64,000 nucleotides of DNA, taken from Hyphomicrobiales bacterium. GTDB taxonomy: Bacteria; Pseudomonadota; Alphaproteobacteria; Rhizobiales; Rhizobiaceae. This document shows, one piece after another, positions 22,201-31,440 of this stretch (positions are counted from its first letter, which is position 1; every line of letters begins with the position of its first letter). A program made the position numbers and the translations under genes. The stretch spans positions 86,400-150,399 of the forward strand of contig JAFKJU010000019.1 in NCBI GenBank assembly GCA_017305935.1. The letters are read 5' to 3'. The notes under the pieces are model-generated. The model was not told where the DNA came from. It did not search any database and worked only from the letters and a program-made list of their open reading frames with translations.

Positions 22201-23264
22201 TCCGTGCGGCTGTCGCGCACCTCGCGGATCGAGGCGACGCGCTCGCGATCAAGGAGTTGCGACAGGCCGCGAATGATGCGGCCGGCCAGCCCCGGCCCCT
22301 CATAGACCATGCAGGAATAGAGTTGCACCAGATCGGCCCCCGCGCGGATTTTTTCCAGCGCCGTTTCCGCCGAGGAAATGCCGCCGACGCCGATGATCGG
22401 CAAGGCAGGCCCGACGCGCTTGCGCATGCCGGCCAGCACCATCGTCGATTTCTCGAACAGCGGCGCACCGGAAAGACCGCCGGCCTCGCCCGCCTGGGCG
22501 CGATCCTTCAGCCCCTCGCGCGACAACGTCGTGTTGGAGACGATCAAGCCGTCGAGATCATGGGCCAGCGCTTCCGCCGCGATATCGTCCATGCCTTCGG
22601 GCGTCAGGTCCGGGGCGATCTTGAGGAAGACGGGCACGCGCCGGCCGCTCTTTTGCGCCTCGTCCGCCCGCGCCGCCAGCACTGCGGAGAGCAGTTCGGC
22701 AAGCGAAGCGCGGGCCTGCAGGTCGCGCAGGCCGGGCGTGTTGGGCGAGGAAATATTGGCGGTGAAATAGCGCGCCACGCCGTAGAACGCGCGTATGCCC
22801 TCGACGTAATCGCCGATACGGTCGGCGCTGTCCTTGTTGGCGCCGATATTGACGCCGACGATGCCGCCGGTTTTCAACGCCTTCAGCCGGGCAAGGGCCG
22901 CCGCATGGCCCTCATTGTTGAAGCCGAGGCGGTTGATGACCGCCTTGTCGGCCTCCAGCCGGAAGATGCGCGGCTTGGGATTGCCGGCTTGCGGCTTCGG
23001 CGTGATCGTACCGACTTCGGTGAAGCCGAAACCGAGTCTCAGCAGCGCTTCGGGCACTTCGGCATTCTTGTCGAAGCCGGCGGCCATGCCGAGCGGATTG
23101 GGAAAGCTCAAGCCCGCGACCGTCTGGGCGAGGCGCGGATCGGGCACGAGGCGGCAGGCGGGCAGCAGGCCGGATTTCAGCGCCGCGATAGACAGGCCGT
23201 GGGCGGTTTCGGGATCGAACAGGAACAGGCCGCGCTTGCCGATCAGCGAAAAGGCGTCGATCAT
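22176..23264 (-). CDS. pyrD: Dihydroorotate dehydrogenase (quinone), class 2
   Basis: A 362-residue membrane-associated flavoenzyme oxidising dihydroorotate to orotate with quinone, step 4 of pyrimidine synthesis. Signatures are [42 protein letters not shown] (with the catalytic serine region) and [10 protein letters not shown] for FMN phosphate binding. The N-terminal helix typical of class 2 is present. It begins with an ATGA overlap to the preceding DUF952 gene and ends inside the convergent MATE gene. pyrC and pyrE lie 24 kb away in the same window. Confidence 0.95.
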   Translation of the reverse strand: MIDAFSLIGKRGLFLFDPETAHGLSIAALKSGLLPACRLVPDPRLAQTVAGLSFPNPLGMAAGFDKNAEVPEALLRLGFGFTEVGTITPKPQAGNPKPRIFRLEADKAVINRLGFNNEGHAAALARLKALKTGGIVGVNIGANKDSADRIGDYVEGIRAFYGVARYFTANISSPNTPGLRDLQARASLAELLSAVLAARADEAQKSGRRVPVFLKIAPDLTPEGMDDIAAEALAHDLDGLIVSNTTLSREGLKDRAQAGEAGGLSGAPLFEKSTMVLAGMRKRVGPALPIIGVGGISSAETALEKIRAGADLVQLYSCMVYEGPGLAGRIIRGLSQLLDRERVASIREVRDSRTDYWAARNA

Positions 23265-23608
23265 CCGGCATCCTCCGGGAAGACATGCAGGCCATCGGCC
23301 CCGAGCGGCAGCGGCGTTTGCGAGATTACGGCGGAGAGCGGCAGGTTGCCATAGAGATGCGGGAAGAGAGCGCCGCCGCGCGAGGCCTCGAATTTCAGCG
23401 CTTCGCCCAGTTTCTCGCCATCGATCGCCACCAGCAGCAGACCGGAGATACCGGCAAAATGCAGCCGCGCGGTGTCGCGCATCTGCGCGGCGGTCGAAAA
23501 ATGGATGAAACCATCGGCCAGATCCACCGGCGCGCCTTGAAAAACGCCAGTTTTTCGCGCTTCATTCCACAGGTTTTCCGGGACGATCTTGTAGACGATA
23601 TGGGTCAT
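23261..23608 (-). CDS. DUF952 protein
   Basis: A 115-residue protein of the DUF952 family ([41 protein letters not shown]). The family has an ADP-ribosyltransferase-like fold in some analyses, but no activity is established. A strong AAGGAGG precedes the start. Its stop overlaps the pyrD start by four bases (ATGA), so both are co-translated; the link with pyrimidine synthesis is conserved in rhizobia but unexplained. Confidence 0.78.
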   Translation of the reverse strand: MTHIVYKIVPENLWNEARKTGVFQGAPVDLADGFIHFSTAAQMRDTARLHFAGISGLLLVAIDGEKLGEALKFEASRGGALFPHLYGNLPLSAVISQTPLPLGADGLHVFPEDAG

Positions 23609-23713
23609 GAGGCAGGCCCTCCTTGCAAGCTAAAGGCATTTGCCGAAAGCCGACGCGTTTGTCCACGGGTTAAGCCGCAAGTTTTCGTAACCTCACGCAT
23701 CATGGAGGACAGC

Positions 23714-24127
23714 ATGAAGCAGATTTTATGGAGTCTGGCGCTTGCCGCCCTGCCGTTTGCCGCATCCGCGCAAGATGCGCCCGGCCGCTACCAGATCGCC
23801 CCGACACCCAGCGGCATCGTGCGGCTCGACACCCAGACCGGAGCGATGACATTGTGCCGCGACGAGGGCGACCTACTCACCTGCGATGGCGCCGCAGCCA
23901 TGCGCGGCGTCAAGCCGGAGGAGGTCAAGGCGCTGGAAAACCGCATCGCCGCGCTGGAAAAGGCGTTGAAAGATAGCCAAATCCCGCAAAAGTCGGCCCT
24001 GCCGGACCAGGCGGAGATTGACCGCAGCCTCTCGATCATGGAACAAATGATGCGCCGGTTCATGGGTTTGGCGCAGGAGTGGTCGCAAGAACACCCCAAG
24101 AACGACGCCTATCCGAACAAGACGTGA
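23714..24127 (+). CDS. Exported coiled-coil protein of unknown function
   Basis: A 137-residue protein with a clear signal peptide (MKQILWSLALAALPFAASA). A short region with two cysteines follows (TLCRDEGDLLTCDG), then a predicted coiled coil (EVKALENRIAALEKALKD). The start has a GGAGGA site six bases upstream. I do not recognise a named family. It probably sits in the periplasm and may oligomerise. A NarL-type regulator gene follows 55 bases downstream. Confidence 0.65.
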   Translation: MKQILWSLALAALPFAASAQDAPGRYQIAPTPSGIVRLDTQTGAMTLCRDEGDLLTCDGAAAMRGVKPEEVKALENRIAALEKALKDSQIPQKSALPDQAEIDRSLSIMEQMMRRFMGLAQEWSQEHPKNDAYPNKT

Positions 24128-24182
24128 CCCGCATCAAGCGGTGAAGAACGCACCGGGAAGCTCTTGGGAGGGAGTTTCGACC

Positions 24183-24830
24183 ATGCACAGCCTGACGATC
24201 ATCATCGCCGACGACCACCCGTTGTTCCGCGGCGCGCTGCGTCAGGCCGTGAACGGGCTGGAGGAGACGCTGGAGATCCTCGAAGCCGGCGATTTCGATG
24301 CCGCGCATCGCACGGCGGCGGAAAAAGGAGAAGCAGACCTGATGCTGCTCGACCTCGCCATGCCCGGCGTCAGCGGCTTTTCCGGGCTGATGGCGCTGCG
24401 CTCGGAATTCCCGCATCTGCCGATCGTCATCGTTTCGGCCACCGACGACGCCGTCACCGTCCGCCGCGCCCTCGAACTCGGCGCCTCCGGCTTCATCTCC
24501 AAATCCGCCGGCATCGACGAGATCCGCCAGGCGATCCGCACCGTACTCTCGGGCGATATCGCCACGCCGCCCAGTTTCAAGGGCGGCTACGAGCCGGACC
24601 CGGAGGTTGCCGACGTCATCGCCAGGCTGCGCACCCTGACGCCGCAGCAGAGCCGCGTGCTCGGCATGCTCGCCGAAGGCCTGCTCAACAAGCAGATCGC
24701 CTATGAACTCGGCGTCTCCGAGGCGACGATCAAGGCGCATGTCTCGGCCATCCTGCTCAAGCTCAATGTCGACAGCCGCACCCAGGCGGTGATCCAGCTC
24801 GGCAAGATCAACGCCGCCACGCCTGCGTGA
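24183..24830 (+). CDS. NarL/LuxR-type response regulator
   Basis: A 215-residue two-domain regulator. The receiver domain has the acidic pair ADDHP, the phosphorylation site in LMLLDLAMPG (Asp near 57), the switch threonine/serine in VSATDD, and the lysine in FISKSAG. The LuxR-type helix-turn-helix is LTPQQSRVLGMLAEGLLNKQIAYEL followed by SEATIKAHVSAILLKL. A GGGAGGG site precedes the start. No histidine kinase is adjacent, so it is an orphan regulator here. Confidence 0.9.
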   Translation: MHSLTIIIADDHPLFRGALRQAVNGLEETLEILEAGDFDAAHRTAAEKGEADLMLLDLAMPGVSGFSGLMALRSEFPHLPIVIVSATDDAVTVRRALELGASGFISKSAGIDEIRQAIRTVLSGDIATPPSFKGGYEPDPEVADVIARLRTLTPQQSRVLGMLAEGLLNKQIAYELGVSEATIKAHVSAILLKLNVDSRTQAVIQLGKINAATPA

Positions 24831-24917
24831 ACGGACAGGATTTTATTCCTTTATCCCTTTACTCAGCCGCCCGGCTTGGTTAATGTAGGGCCGTGATTGC
24901 GGACGAAATCGCCTGAC

Positions 24918-24961
24918 GCATGTCCAGGAAAAACGGGCGCCGGTTTTCCGTCCGGAGATGC
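24918..24961 (-). repeat. Dispersed palindromic repeat, inverted diverged copy
   Basis: Read on the minus strand it gives GCATCTCCGGACGGAAAACC and ends in CCTGGACATGC, matching the element at 299 with a few changes in the arms. It lies in the leader of the S24 regulator gene. Confidence 0.7.
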
Positions 24962-24998
24962 AAAGCAACGACGCCCTGATCGCCGGGAACCCTGAACC

Positions 24999-25664
24999 AT
25001 GCTTTCACACGACACGATATGGGGCGCGATCGACACGCTGGCCGAGCGGCATCAGTTGACGCCGTCGGGGCTGGCGCGCCGGGCGGGGCTCGACCCCACC
25101 TCCTTCAACAAGTCCAAGCGCCTCAGCACCGACGGGCGGCTGCGCTGGCCGTCCACCGAATCGATCGCCAAGGTGCTGGAGGCGACGGGCGCGTCGCTCG
25201 ACCAGTTCATGAGCTACATGCAGCCGGCCATGCCCGAGCGCGGCCTGCCGGACGGGCTTTTTCCACCACAAACCGGCAATATTCCGCTGCTCGGCTTCGC
25301 GCAGGCGGGCGCCGGCGGCTTTTTCGACGATGGCGGCTTTCCCGCCGGCCAGGGCTGGGATGTCGTGGAGTTTCCCGCCTCGCCGGATCGCAAGGCCGGT
25401 GTCTATGCGCTCGAAGTGCAGGGCGACAGCATGTTGCCGCTTTATCGCGATGGCGATATCCTGATCGTCGAGCCCGGCGCACAGGTTCGCCGCGGCGACC
25501 GCGTGGTGGTGCGCACCAACGAAGGAGAGGTCATGGCCAAGGTGCTGATGCGCCAGACGCCGCGCGCCATCGAACTCATGTCGCTCAATCCCGATCATCC
25601 CAACCGCAGCTTCGAGATGGCGGATCTGGACTGGATCGCCCGGATCATCTGGGCCAGCCAGTAA
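24999..25664 (+). CDS. HTH regulator with S24 (LexA/CI-like) peptidase domain
   Basis: A 221-residue protein. An N-terminal helix-turn-helix (LTPSGLARRAGLDPTSFNKSKR) is joined to an S24 domain with the catalytic serine in VQGDSMLPLYRDGD and the lysine in GEVMAKVLMR. An Ala-Gly pair in FAQAGAGGFF is a plausible self-cleavage site, as in phage repressors. Such proteins answer RecA-dependent damage or other stress. No phage genes are nearby, so it is a chromosomal regulator; relatives are widespread in rhizobia. Confidence 0.85.
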   Translation: MLSHDTIWGAIDTLAERHQLTPSGLARRAGLDPTSFNKSKRLSTDGRLRWPSTESIAKVLEATGASLDQFMSYMQPAMPERGLPDGLFPPQTGNIPLLGFAQAGAGGFFDDGGFPAGQGWDVVEFPASPDRKAGVYALEVQGDSMLPLYRDGDILIVEPGAQVRRGDRVVVRTNEGEVMAKVLMRQTPRAIELMSLNPDHPNRSFEMADLDWIARIIWASQ

Positions 25665-25720
25665 TATTCACCGCATTTCCCGACCGCAGACAGGGTGGAA
25701 ATGCCATAGGATTATTTTCA

Positions 25721-26491
25721 GTGGCTCATCCCATTCTTCCCGCCCTCGCGCTTGCCGGCATCGCCCTGTGGAGCGGACTGCTGATGGCCGGCGGCGCACA
25801 TGTGCGCGCCCGGGGCGAGCAGGCCGGAACCGCCGTTAGCGGCGACGACCTCGCCGCCATGTCGGCGGAAAGCGCCGAGGCGGAGGCGATCCTGTCGCAG
25901 GGCATGGCGGAGGCGGAAAGTGCGCCGCCGCCCGCAGCCCCTGCCGAGACCTCGCCTTTGATGGAGGAAAACAGGCCCGTGCGCCCGGCCGCGGCCGACG
26001 GTTTCGACAATCCTCTTGCCGACAACACCCAGCCGCTGGAGCGCATCGCGCCGAAGCAACAGCCCACGCCGCCGCCGGCTCCGCCCAAGCCGGCCCTGCT
26101 GCCGCGCCCGGTCACGGTCCAGGCCGGCCTCGTCACCGCCGGCGGGCGCAAGCTTGCCTTTGCGGGCCTCGTCGCCACCGATCCCGCCCGCACCTGCAGG
26201 GACACGGACGGCCATGACTGGCCGTGCGGTGCGCTCGCCGCCACCGCCCAGCGCCAGTTCCTGCGCAACCGCACCATCGCCTGCGACCTCAAGGGCAAGG
26301 ACTGGGCGGACAGCAGCACCGCCACATGCAAGCTCGGAGACATCGATATCGGCGCCTGGCTGGTCGGCAATGGCTGGGCGGAGGCCGCCCCCGGCTCGGG
26401 CTACGAAAAGCTGCAGGAGGAGGCGCGCAAGGCCGGCGAGGGCCTGTTCGGCGACGACCCGCGCCGCAGCACCGCCGCCGGGGCGCCATGA
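25721..26491 (+). CDS. Exported thermonuclease (SNase)-like protein
   Basis: A 256-residue protein with an N-terminal membrane or signal helix (LPALALAGIALWSGLLMAGG), an Ala/Pro-rich linker to about residue 125, and a C-terminal SNase-like fold. The fold is recognisable by RTCRDTDGHDWPCGALA, LRNRTIACDL and LVGNGWAEA. Four or so cysteines and a degenerate active site suggest a structural or regulatory role instead of strong nuclease activity. The start is a GTG at 25721 with an AGGA site nine bases before it; in-frame codons upstream lack family similarity. Confidence 0.7.
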   Translation: MAHPILPALALAGIALWSGLLMAGGAHVRARGEQAGTAVSGDDLAAMSAESAEAEAILSQGMAEAESAPPPAAPAETSPLMEENRPVRPAAADGFDNPLADNTQPLERIAPKQQPTPPPAPPKPALLPRPVTVQAGLVTAGGRKLAFAGLVATDPARTCRDTDGHDWPCGALAATAQRQFLRNRTIACDLKGKDWADSSTATCKLGDIDIGAWLVGNGWAEAAPGSGYEKLQEEARKAGEGLFGDDPRRSTAAGAP

Positions 26492-26569
26492 CGCCTCTCG
26501 TCTCGCGGGCCGCGGCATCGCCCTTGCGCCGCCTTCCGCCACTCTCTATCTACGGCGCGATCTGCCAGT

Positions 26570-26614
26570 AGCATTTCCGGACGGAAAACCGCGATGCACT
26601 TTCCTGGAAACGCT
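26570..26614 (+). repeat. Dispersed palindromic repeat, copy upstream of the TerB-like gene
   Basis: AGCATTTCCGGACGGAAAACC starts the element and GGAAACGCT ends it, giving the hairpin seen at 299 with one arm change. It lies 22 bases before the start codon of the next gene. Confidence 0.75.
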
Positions 26615-26636
26615 CGAACGAACCGGAGACACCCGC

Positions 26637-27047
26637 ATGACCGCGCTGACACCCCATGAAGCCCTGATCTATGCCATGGTGATGGCCTCGGCCGTCGACC
26701 GGACGATGAGCGACGGCGAACTGGCGCGCATCGGCGAGATCGTGCAGCATCTGCCGGTGTTCGACGGGTTCGATCCCGAGCGGCTGATCGCCGTGGCGCA
26801 GGATTGCACCGCGCTGGTCTCCGGCAATGAGGGTCTCGACATCGCGCTCGAAATCATCCGCGACACGCTGCCGCCGCGCCTGCGCGACACAGCTTATGCG
26901 CTGGCCGTCGAGATCGTCGCCGCAGATCGCCGGGTGGTGGCCGAGGAACTGCGCCTCCTGCAATTGCTGCGCGACCGCCTGGCGCTGGACAAGCTGACCG
27001 CAGCCGCCATCGAGCGCTCCGCCGAGGCGCGCTACCGGCCGCTTTAG
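26637..27047 (+). CDS. TerB-like tellurite-resistance family protein
   Basis: A 136-residue, all-helical cytosolic protein. It has the TerB/DjlA-type acidic metal-binding pattern, A-VDRTMSDGELARIGEIV in the first half and VAADRRVVAEELRLLQLL in the second, an internal duplication. TerB-like proteins bind divalent metal and act in membrane-linked stress complexes, but single-gene rhizobial forms have no proven role. A GGAG site lies eight bases before the ATG. Confidence 0.75.
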   Translation: MTALTPHEALIYAMVMASAVDRTMSDGELARIGEIVQHLPVFDGFDPERLIAVAQDCTALVSGNEGLDIALEIIRDTLPPRLRDTAYALAVEIVAADRRVVAEELRLLQLLRDRLALDKLTAAAIERSAEARYRPL

Positions 27048-27091
27048 AGTGCCGATCCTCGTTTCGCTCCGGTCGGATTATGCTCTGAAAC

Positions 27092-27964
27092 TCAATACAA
27101 TCCATTCGGAAAATAACGCAGATAGATTTCCTGCAGCCGTCCATTGCGCGACAGCATCAGCAGCGCATGGTCGATCGCCGCTGTCAGATCCTTGTCCTGC
27201 TTGCGCAGCATCACCGATAGCCCCTCGCCGAGATAGGTCTCGGAGAAATACGGACCGTCGAACAGGCTGCAGCATAAGTCGGCGGCGGGGCTGGCCGTCC
27301 AGAAGATCAGTTGCACGCCATCCGTGAAGACGGCCTCGACCGATCCCGCCTTCAATGCCTCCAGAAGTGCCGCCCGGGTTTCGAAAGTGACCGGCACGAT
27401 CCCCGGAAAATAGGCCTTCAGCATTTCCTCATGGGTCGTCGCGGCCAGCACGCCGACCTTGCGGCCGGCGAGCGCCGCCGCCGTTTCGCCCGCCGGCATC
27501 GCCTTGCGGTTCACGGCAAAGCGCGCCGGCAGCGCCAGGAATGGCCGCGAAAAACCAAAGCGCGCGCGCAACGCCGCCGTCGCCGCATGGCCGGCGATGG
27601 CCGCGTCCACCTGTCCGCTGTCCAACGCCGCCTCGATTTCACCGAACGGCATGGCCTGGATCTGGCACTTGTCGGCAACCTTCAGCTCGGCACAGATCAA
27701 CCGCGCAAGGTCGACCTGGAAGCCGGCAAGCCTGCCCGTCTGGTCCATGAAATTGAATGGCGGAAAATCGACCGTGGTGACGAAACGCAGGCGGGTGAGC
27801 GCCGACAGATCGGCCCCCGGCAGGCGATCGCGCGCGTCGAACAGCAGCGGCACCGTATGCGTCGGCTCGGTCCTCGCCATATTCGGGAGAGACAGAACCA
27901 AAAAAAACACGAGAAAAGTGCATTTCCCCCAAAATTTTAGGGGTGCGAGACGCGGCGTCGCCAT
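27092..27964 (-). CDS. Periplasmic solute-binding protein (amino-acid type, SBP_bac_3)
   Basis: A 290-residue secreted protein with a signal helix (KCTFLVFFLVLSLPNMA). It has the SBP_bac_3 pattern, RFVTTVDFPPFNFMDQTGRLAGFQVDLARLI, followed by DAAIAGHAAT. Such proteins bind polar amino acids or similar ligands for an ABC importer, or serve as sensor modules. No permease or ATPase gene is adjacent, so it is an orphan. A start 33 codons further upstream is possible, but the signal helix favours this one. Confidence 0.8.
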   Translation of the reverse strand: MATPRLAPLKFWGKCTFLVFFLVLSLPNMARTEPTHTVPLLFDARDRLPGADLSALTRLRFVTTVDFPPFNFMDQTGRLAGFQVDLARLICAELKVADKCQIQAMPFGEIEAALDSGQVDAAIAGHAATAALRARFGFSRPFLALPARFAVNRKAMPAGETAAALAGRKVGVLAATTHEEMLKAYFPGIVPVTFETRAALLEALKAGSVEAVFTDGVQLIFWTASPAADLCCSLFDGPYFSETYLGEGLSVMLRKQDKDLTAAIDHALLMLSRNGRLQEIYLRYFPNGLY

Positions 27965-28098
27965 TATGATCCAACTCCAGATGTCGTTGTCACCACCTCG
28001 CACAAGGAGTTGACGACAACACGCGCAACCGTTGACCAAAGCCATCAGCGGATGGCCCGGCAACGGAGTCTCAGTCCGTGACGGGGTGTAGCAGGTTC

Positions 28099-30060
28099 AT
28101 GCGCAACGGGAAATATCCAGACATCTGCAAACCGCCGGACACGGGCGGCGCGCCTTTCTCGATGCCAGCCATGACCGATGCCGAAATCGAGAGCGAAGTG
28201 CTGCGTCGCCTCGGCATTGGCGAGCCGCTGATCGCCGAAATGGCCGAGCGCGCCACGCAATCCGGCGCAACCCTGGAGCGTGAATTGCTGGCCAGCGGCG
28301 CCGTCAGCGAGCCGGCCTATTATGCCGGACTGGCGCACCTCCTGTCGCTTTCCTATCTCGACAAGATTCCCGAAGGGCGGCTGCCGGATACCGCCGCGCT
28401 CGACAGCCAGTTGACGCGCCCGATGATGGTCCGGTTGCAGCGCCCGCGCAAAAGCGCGCTGACGGCGCTGGCGCCCGAGGCGCGGCGGCTGCCGCAGACC
28501 ATGGCGCTGCTCGCGCGCAATCCGGGCCTGCGCGCCGATATGGTCGTCGTCTCCGCCACGACGCTGCGCGCCGCCGTCTGGGAGGCGGGGCGAATGCGCC
28601 GCGTGCGCGACACCATCACCGGCCTGTTCGAACGGCAGCCGCATCTTTCGGCGCGGGTGGTGTTCTGGGGGCGGCAGGGGTTTTATGCCGGGCTCGGCGT
28701 CTCCACGGTGATTGCCGGCCTCTTGCTGGCGCCGCGCCCATCGATCGACGTGATCCATGTCGTGCTGACGCTGCTCTATTTCCTGACCTTCCTGATCAAA
28801 TGCTGCGCCATCCGCCATTGCCGCGAGCCGGCGGCGTCGATCCCGCCCCTGCCGCCGCTGCGCGACCTGCCGGTCTACACGGTCATGGTGGCGCTCTATC
28901 GCGAGGAACAGGTAGCGGCGCAGCTGGTGACGGCACTGCGGCGGCTGCGCTGGCCGACCTCGCGGCTCGACATCAAGCTGGTCTGCGAGGCGGACGATCA
29001 CGCCACCATTCTGGCCCTGAAATCCTTCGACCTGCCGCCGCATTTCGAGATCGTCGAGGTTCCGCCGATGGCGCCGCGCACCAAGCCGAAGGCGCTGACC
29101 TATGCCTTGACGGCCGCGCGCGGCAACTATCTCGCCGTCTACGACGCCGAGGACCGGCCACATCCCGACCAATTGCGCGAGGCCTATGGCAAGTTCCGGC
29201 AGGCACCGGACGATATCGCCTGCCTGCAGGCGCCGCTGATCATCGCCAATGCCCGGCAATCCTGGCTGAGCGCACTGTTTTCGCTGGAATATTCGGCGCT
29301 GTTCCGGGCATTGCTGCCGATGCTGGCCCGCAGCCGCATGCCGCTGCCGCTCGGCGGCACCTCCAACCATTTCCGCACCGACGTGCTGCGCGCCGCCGGC
29401 GGCTGGGATCCGTTCAACGTGACCGAGGACGCCGATCTGGGCATGCGGCTCTACCGGCTCGGCTATCGCTCCGACGTGTTGCTGCGGCAGACGCTGGAGG
29501 ATGCGCCGACCACGGCAAGGGTGTGGATGAACCAGCGCACCCGCTGGTTCAAGGGCTGGCTCCAGACCTGGCTGGTGATGATGCGCGCGCCGGCCGAACT
29601 GCGGCGCGAGATGGGAACCTCGGCCTTCGCCATGTTCAACCTGTTGATCGGCGGCATGCTGATCTCGTCGCTTGCCCATCCCTTCATCCTGCTGTTCATC
29701 TTCGTGACGATCTGGGCGCTGATGCAGGCGCCGGGCGAAGGCCTGTCGATCGCCACGCAGATCCTGTTTGCCATGGATTTCACCAATATCCTCGGCAGCT
29801 ACGCCGCCGTTCTCGGCGTCGGCAGCGCCGCAATGATCCGCCATGAAAAGAAGCTGATCGGCTGGCGCTGGCTCGCCTTGCCCGCCTATTGGATGATGGT
29901 CTCGGCTGCGGCCTGGCGCGCGGTTTTCGAACTGCGCAGCAACCCTTTCCTCTGGCGCAAGACACCGCACGAGCCCGCGCGCTGCGCCAACGCCGCCGAT
30001 TCACCGGCCAAGGCCGGGCAGGCGGCAACGGCATCGACCGTCATGGCTTCAAAAAAATGA
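28099..30060 (+). CDS. Membrane glycosyltransferase (GT2) with N-terminal MshEN-like domain
   Basis: A 653-residue processive-type GT2. Residues of about 25-95 resemble the T2SSE_N/MshEN domain (RLGIGEPLIAEMAERA..., ELLASGAVSEPAYYAGLAHL). Two helices precede the catalytic part, which has ADDH, the DxD-like YDAED, the acid TEDADLGMRL and the QRTRW motif (NQRTRWFKGW). Several C-terminal helices follow. Such enzymes make or modify extracellular polysaccharide at the inner membrane. MshEN domains bind cyclic di-GMP in some proteins, so control by that messenger is possible. A GTG at 28078 is an alternative start. The product is unknown. Confidence 0.82.
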   Translation: MRNGKYPDICKPPDTGGAPFSMPAMTDAEIESEVLRRLGIGEPLIAEMAERATQSGATLERELLASGAVSEPAYYAGLAHLLSLSYLDKIPEGRLPDTAALDSQLTRPMMVRLQRPRKSALTALAPEARRLPQTMALLARNPGLRADMVVVSATTLRAAVWEAGRMRRVRDTITGLFERQPHLSARVVFWGRQGFYAGLGVSTVIAGLLLAPRPSIDVIHVVLTLLYFLTFLIKCCAIRHCREPAASIPPLPPLRDLPVYTVMVALYREEQVAAQLVTALRRLRWPTSRLDIKLVCEADDHATILALKSFDLPPHFEIVEVPPMAPRTKPKALTYALTAARGNYLAVYDAEDRPHPDQLREAYGKFRQAPDDIACLQAPLIIANARQSWLSALFSLEYSALFRALLPMLARSRMPLPLGGTSNHFRTDVLRAAGGWDPFNVTEDADLGMRLYRLGYRSDVLLRQTLEDAPTTARVWMNQRTRWFKGWLQTWLVMMRAPAELRREMGTSAFAMFNLLIGGMLISSLAHPFILLFIFVTIWALMQAPGEGLSIATQILFAMDFTNILGSYAAVLGVGSAAMIRHEKKLIGWRWLALPAYWMMVSAAAWRAVFELRSNPFLWRKTPHEPARCANAADSPAKAGQAATASTVMASKK

Positions 30061-30071
30061 GCGTGAAAACC

Positions 30072-30145
30072 TGGAGCGGGTGAAGGGAATCGAACCCTCG
30101 TATTCAGCTTGGGAAGCTGCTGCTCTACCATTGAGCTACACCCGC
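30072..30145 (-). tRNA. tRNA-Gly (anticodon CCC)
   Basis: Read on the minus strand, a 74-base cloverleaf begins GCGGGTGTAGCTCAATGG and ends ACCCGCTCCA, with the CCA encoded. The anticodon loop TTCCCAA carries CCC. The sequence resembles the E. coli tRNA-Gly(CCC). It lies 11 bases after the glycosyltransferase stop, on the other strand. Confidence 0.96.
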
Positions 30146-30196
30146 GCGGGTTTTCTTCTCCACCAGTTCCCGCGGCCTGTCAAGGGAGCGACAGAA

Positions 30197-31294
30197 TCAG
30201 GCGGGGCGGAAATGCTTGGAGAGTTTCAGGCCTTGCGCCTGATAATTCGAGCCGAGACCTTCGCCGTAGAGGCCTTCGGGGCGTTCCAGCATGTGTTCGT
30301 AGACCAGGCGGCCGACGATCTGGCCATGTTCGAGGATGAAGGGCACCTCGTGGCTGCGGACTTCGAGGACGGCACGGCTGCCGGAGCCGCCGGCCTCGGC
30401 ATGGCCGAAGCCGGGATCGAAGAAGCCGGCGTAATGGACGCGGAATTCGCCGACCAGCGTATCATAGGGCGTCATTTCCGCCGCGACCAGCGGCGGCACA
30501 TGCACGGCCTCGCGCGAGACGAGGATGTAGAATTCGTCGGGATCGAGGATCAGCTCGTCGCGGCCGCGGCTATAGAGCGGCTCCCAGAAATCGAGCACGT
30601 CCTGCGCCGCCTTGGCGTCGACATCGATGACGGCCGTATGGTGCTTGCCGCGATAGCCGATGAGGCCGAGCGGGCCGGAGCCCTTGAGGTCGATGGACAG
30701 CGCGATGCCGCCGTTGGAGACGTTCGGCGCCTCGCTGGCGACGAGGGTTTCGCGCGTATGCAGGTCCAGAAGTTCGGCGTCGGCGAGCAGCGAATGGCCG
30801 ATGCGGAAGCGGATCTGCGACAGGCGCGAGCCGCGGCGCACGACGATCGGGAAGGTGCGCGGGGAGATCTCCAGATAGAGCGGACCGTTATAACCGGCGG
30901 GGATCTTGTCGAATTCCTGCGCCCGGTCGGTGATGACGCGGGTGAAGATGTCGAGCCGGCCTGTGGAGCTTTTCGGATTGGCGGAGGCCGACATGTCGGC
31001 CGGAAGGTCGAGGCTTTCCAGCAGCGGCACGATGTAGACGCAGCCGGTTTCCAGCACCGCGCCCACGCTCAGGTCGACCTCGTGCAGCTTCAGCCGCTCC
31101 AGCTTGTCGGCGACGGAATGGTTCGGGCCTGGCATGAAGCTGGCGCGAACCCGATAAGCACGCGCGCCAAGACGCAGGTCGAGGCTTGCCGGCTGGATCT
31201 GGTCGGAATCGAGCGCGGACTCGGAGCTCAGCCGCCCGGCGGTAAACAGCGCGCGGATCGCCTTGTCCGCCAGAATGCCTGTGGTTCTGGTCAT
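30197..31294 (-). CDS. dcd: 2'-Deoxycytidine 5'-triphosphate deaminase, two-domain form
   Basis: A 365-residue enzyme converting dCTP to dUTP for thymidylate synthesis. It is about twice the length of the E. coli Dcd trimer subunit. Each half carries a dUTPase-like beta fold, with SSTGRLDIFTRV, YNGPLYLEI and RLSQIRFRIG in the first and the equivalent GFFDPGFGHAEAGGSGSRAVLEV in the second. This fused form is usual in alphaproteobacteria. Two adjacent ATGs (31297 and 31294) follow AAGGA; the second was chosen. It is divergent from the SAM-II/metZ unit. Confidence 0.9.
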   Translation of the reverse strand: MTRTTGILADKAIRALFTAGRLSSESALDSDQIQPASLDLRLGARAYRVRASFMPGPNHSVADKLERLKLHEVDLSVGAVLETGCVYIVPLLESLDLPADMSASANPKSSTGRLDIFTRVITDRAQEFDKIPAGYNGPLYLEISPRTFPIVVRRGSRLSQIRFRIGHSLLADAELLDLHTRETLVASEAPNVSNGGIALSIDLKGSGPLGLIGYRGKHHTAVIDVDAKAAQDVLDFWEPLYSRGRDELILDPDEFYILVSREAVHVPPLVAAEMTPYDTLVGEFRVHYAGFFDPGFGHAEAGGSGSRAVLEVRSHEVPFILEHGQIVGRLVYEHMLERPEGLYGEGLGSNYQAQGLKLSKHFRPA

Positions 31295-31375
31295 CATGCC
31301 CTTCCTTTTGCGGCAGACAAAACCAAACCTGAGCAATTGACGCAAGCGGCAAGGCGCAGTATTCAGGCCGTTATC

Positions 31376-31430
31376 CCGTGGTGATTTGGCCGGTCGGCTT
31401 GCAGCCACGTTAAACAAGTGGCTAAAAGGA
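31376..31430 (+). promoter_or_regulatory. SAM-II riboswitch upstream of metZ
   Basis: The segment carries the SAM-II pattern: P1 arms CGTGG (31377) and CCACG (31405), the loop TGATTTGG, the TTGCAGCCACG stretch, then TTAAACAAG and GGCTAAAAGG. It is an H-type pseudoknot that binds S-adenosylmethionine and, in alphaproteobacteria, controls methionine genes. It lies about 60 bases before the metZ start, with a hairpin and T-run in between. Confidence 0.9.
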
Positions 31431-31440
31431 CCGGGTTGAA

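Noticed and set aside
24999..25664. Prophage repressor
   Set aside because: The S24 regulator looks phage-like, but no integrase, structural or lysis gene is within many kilobases.
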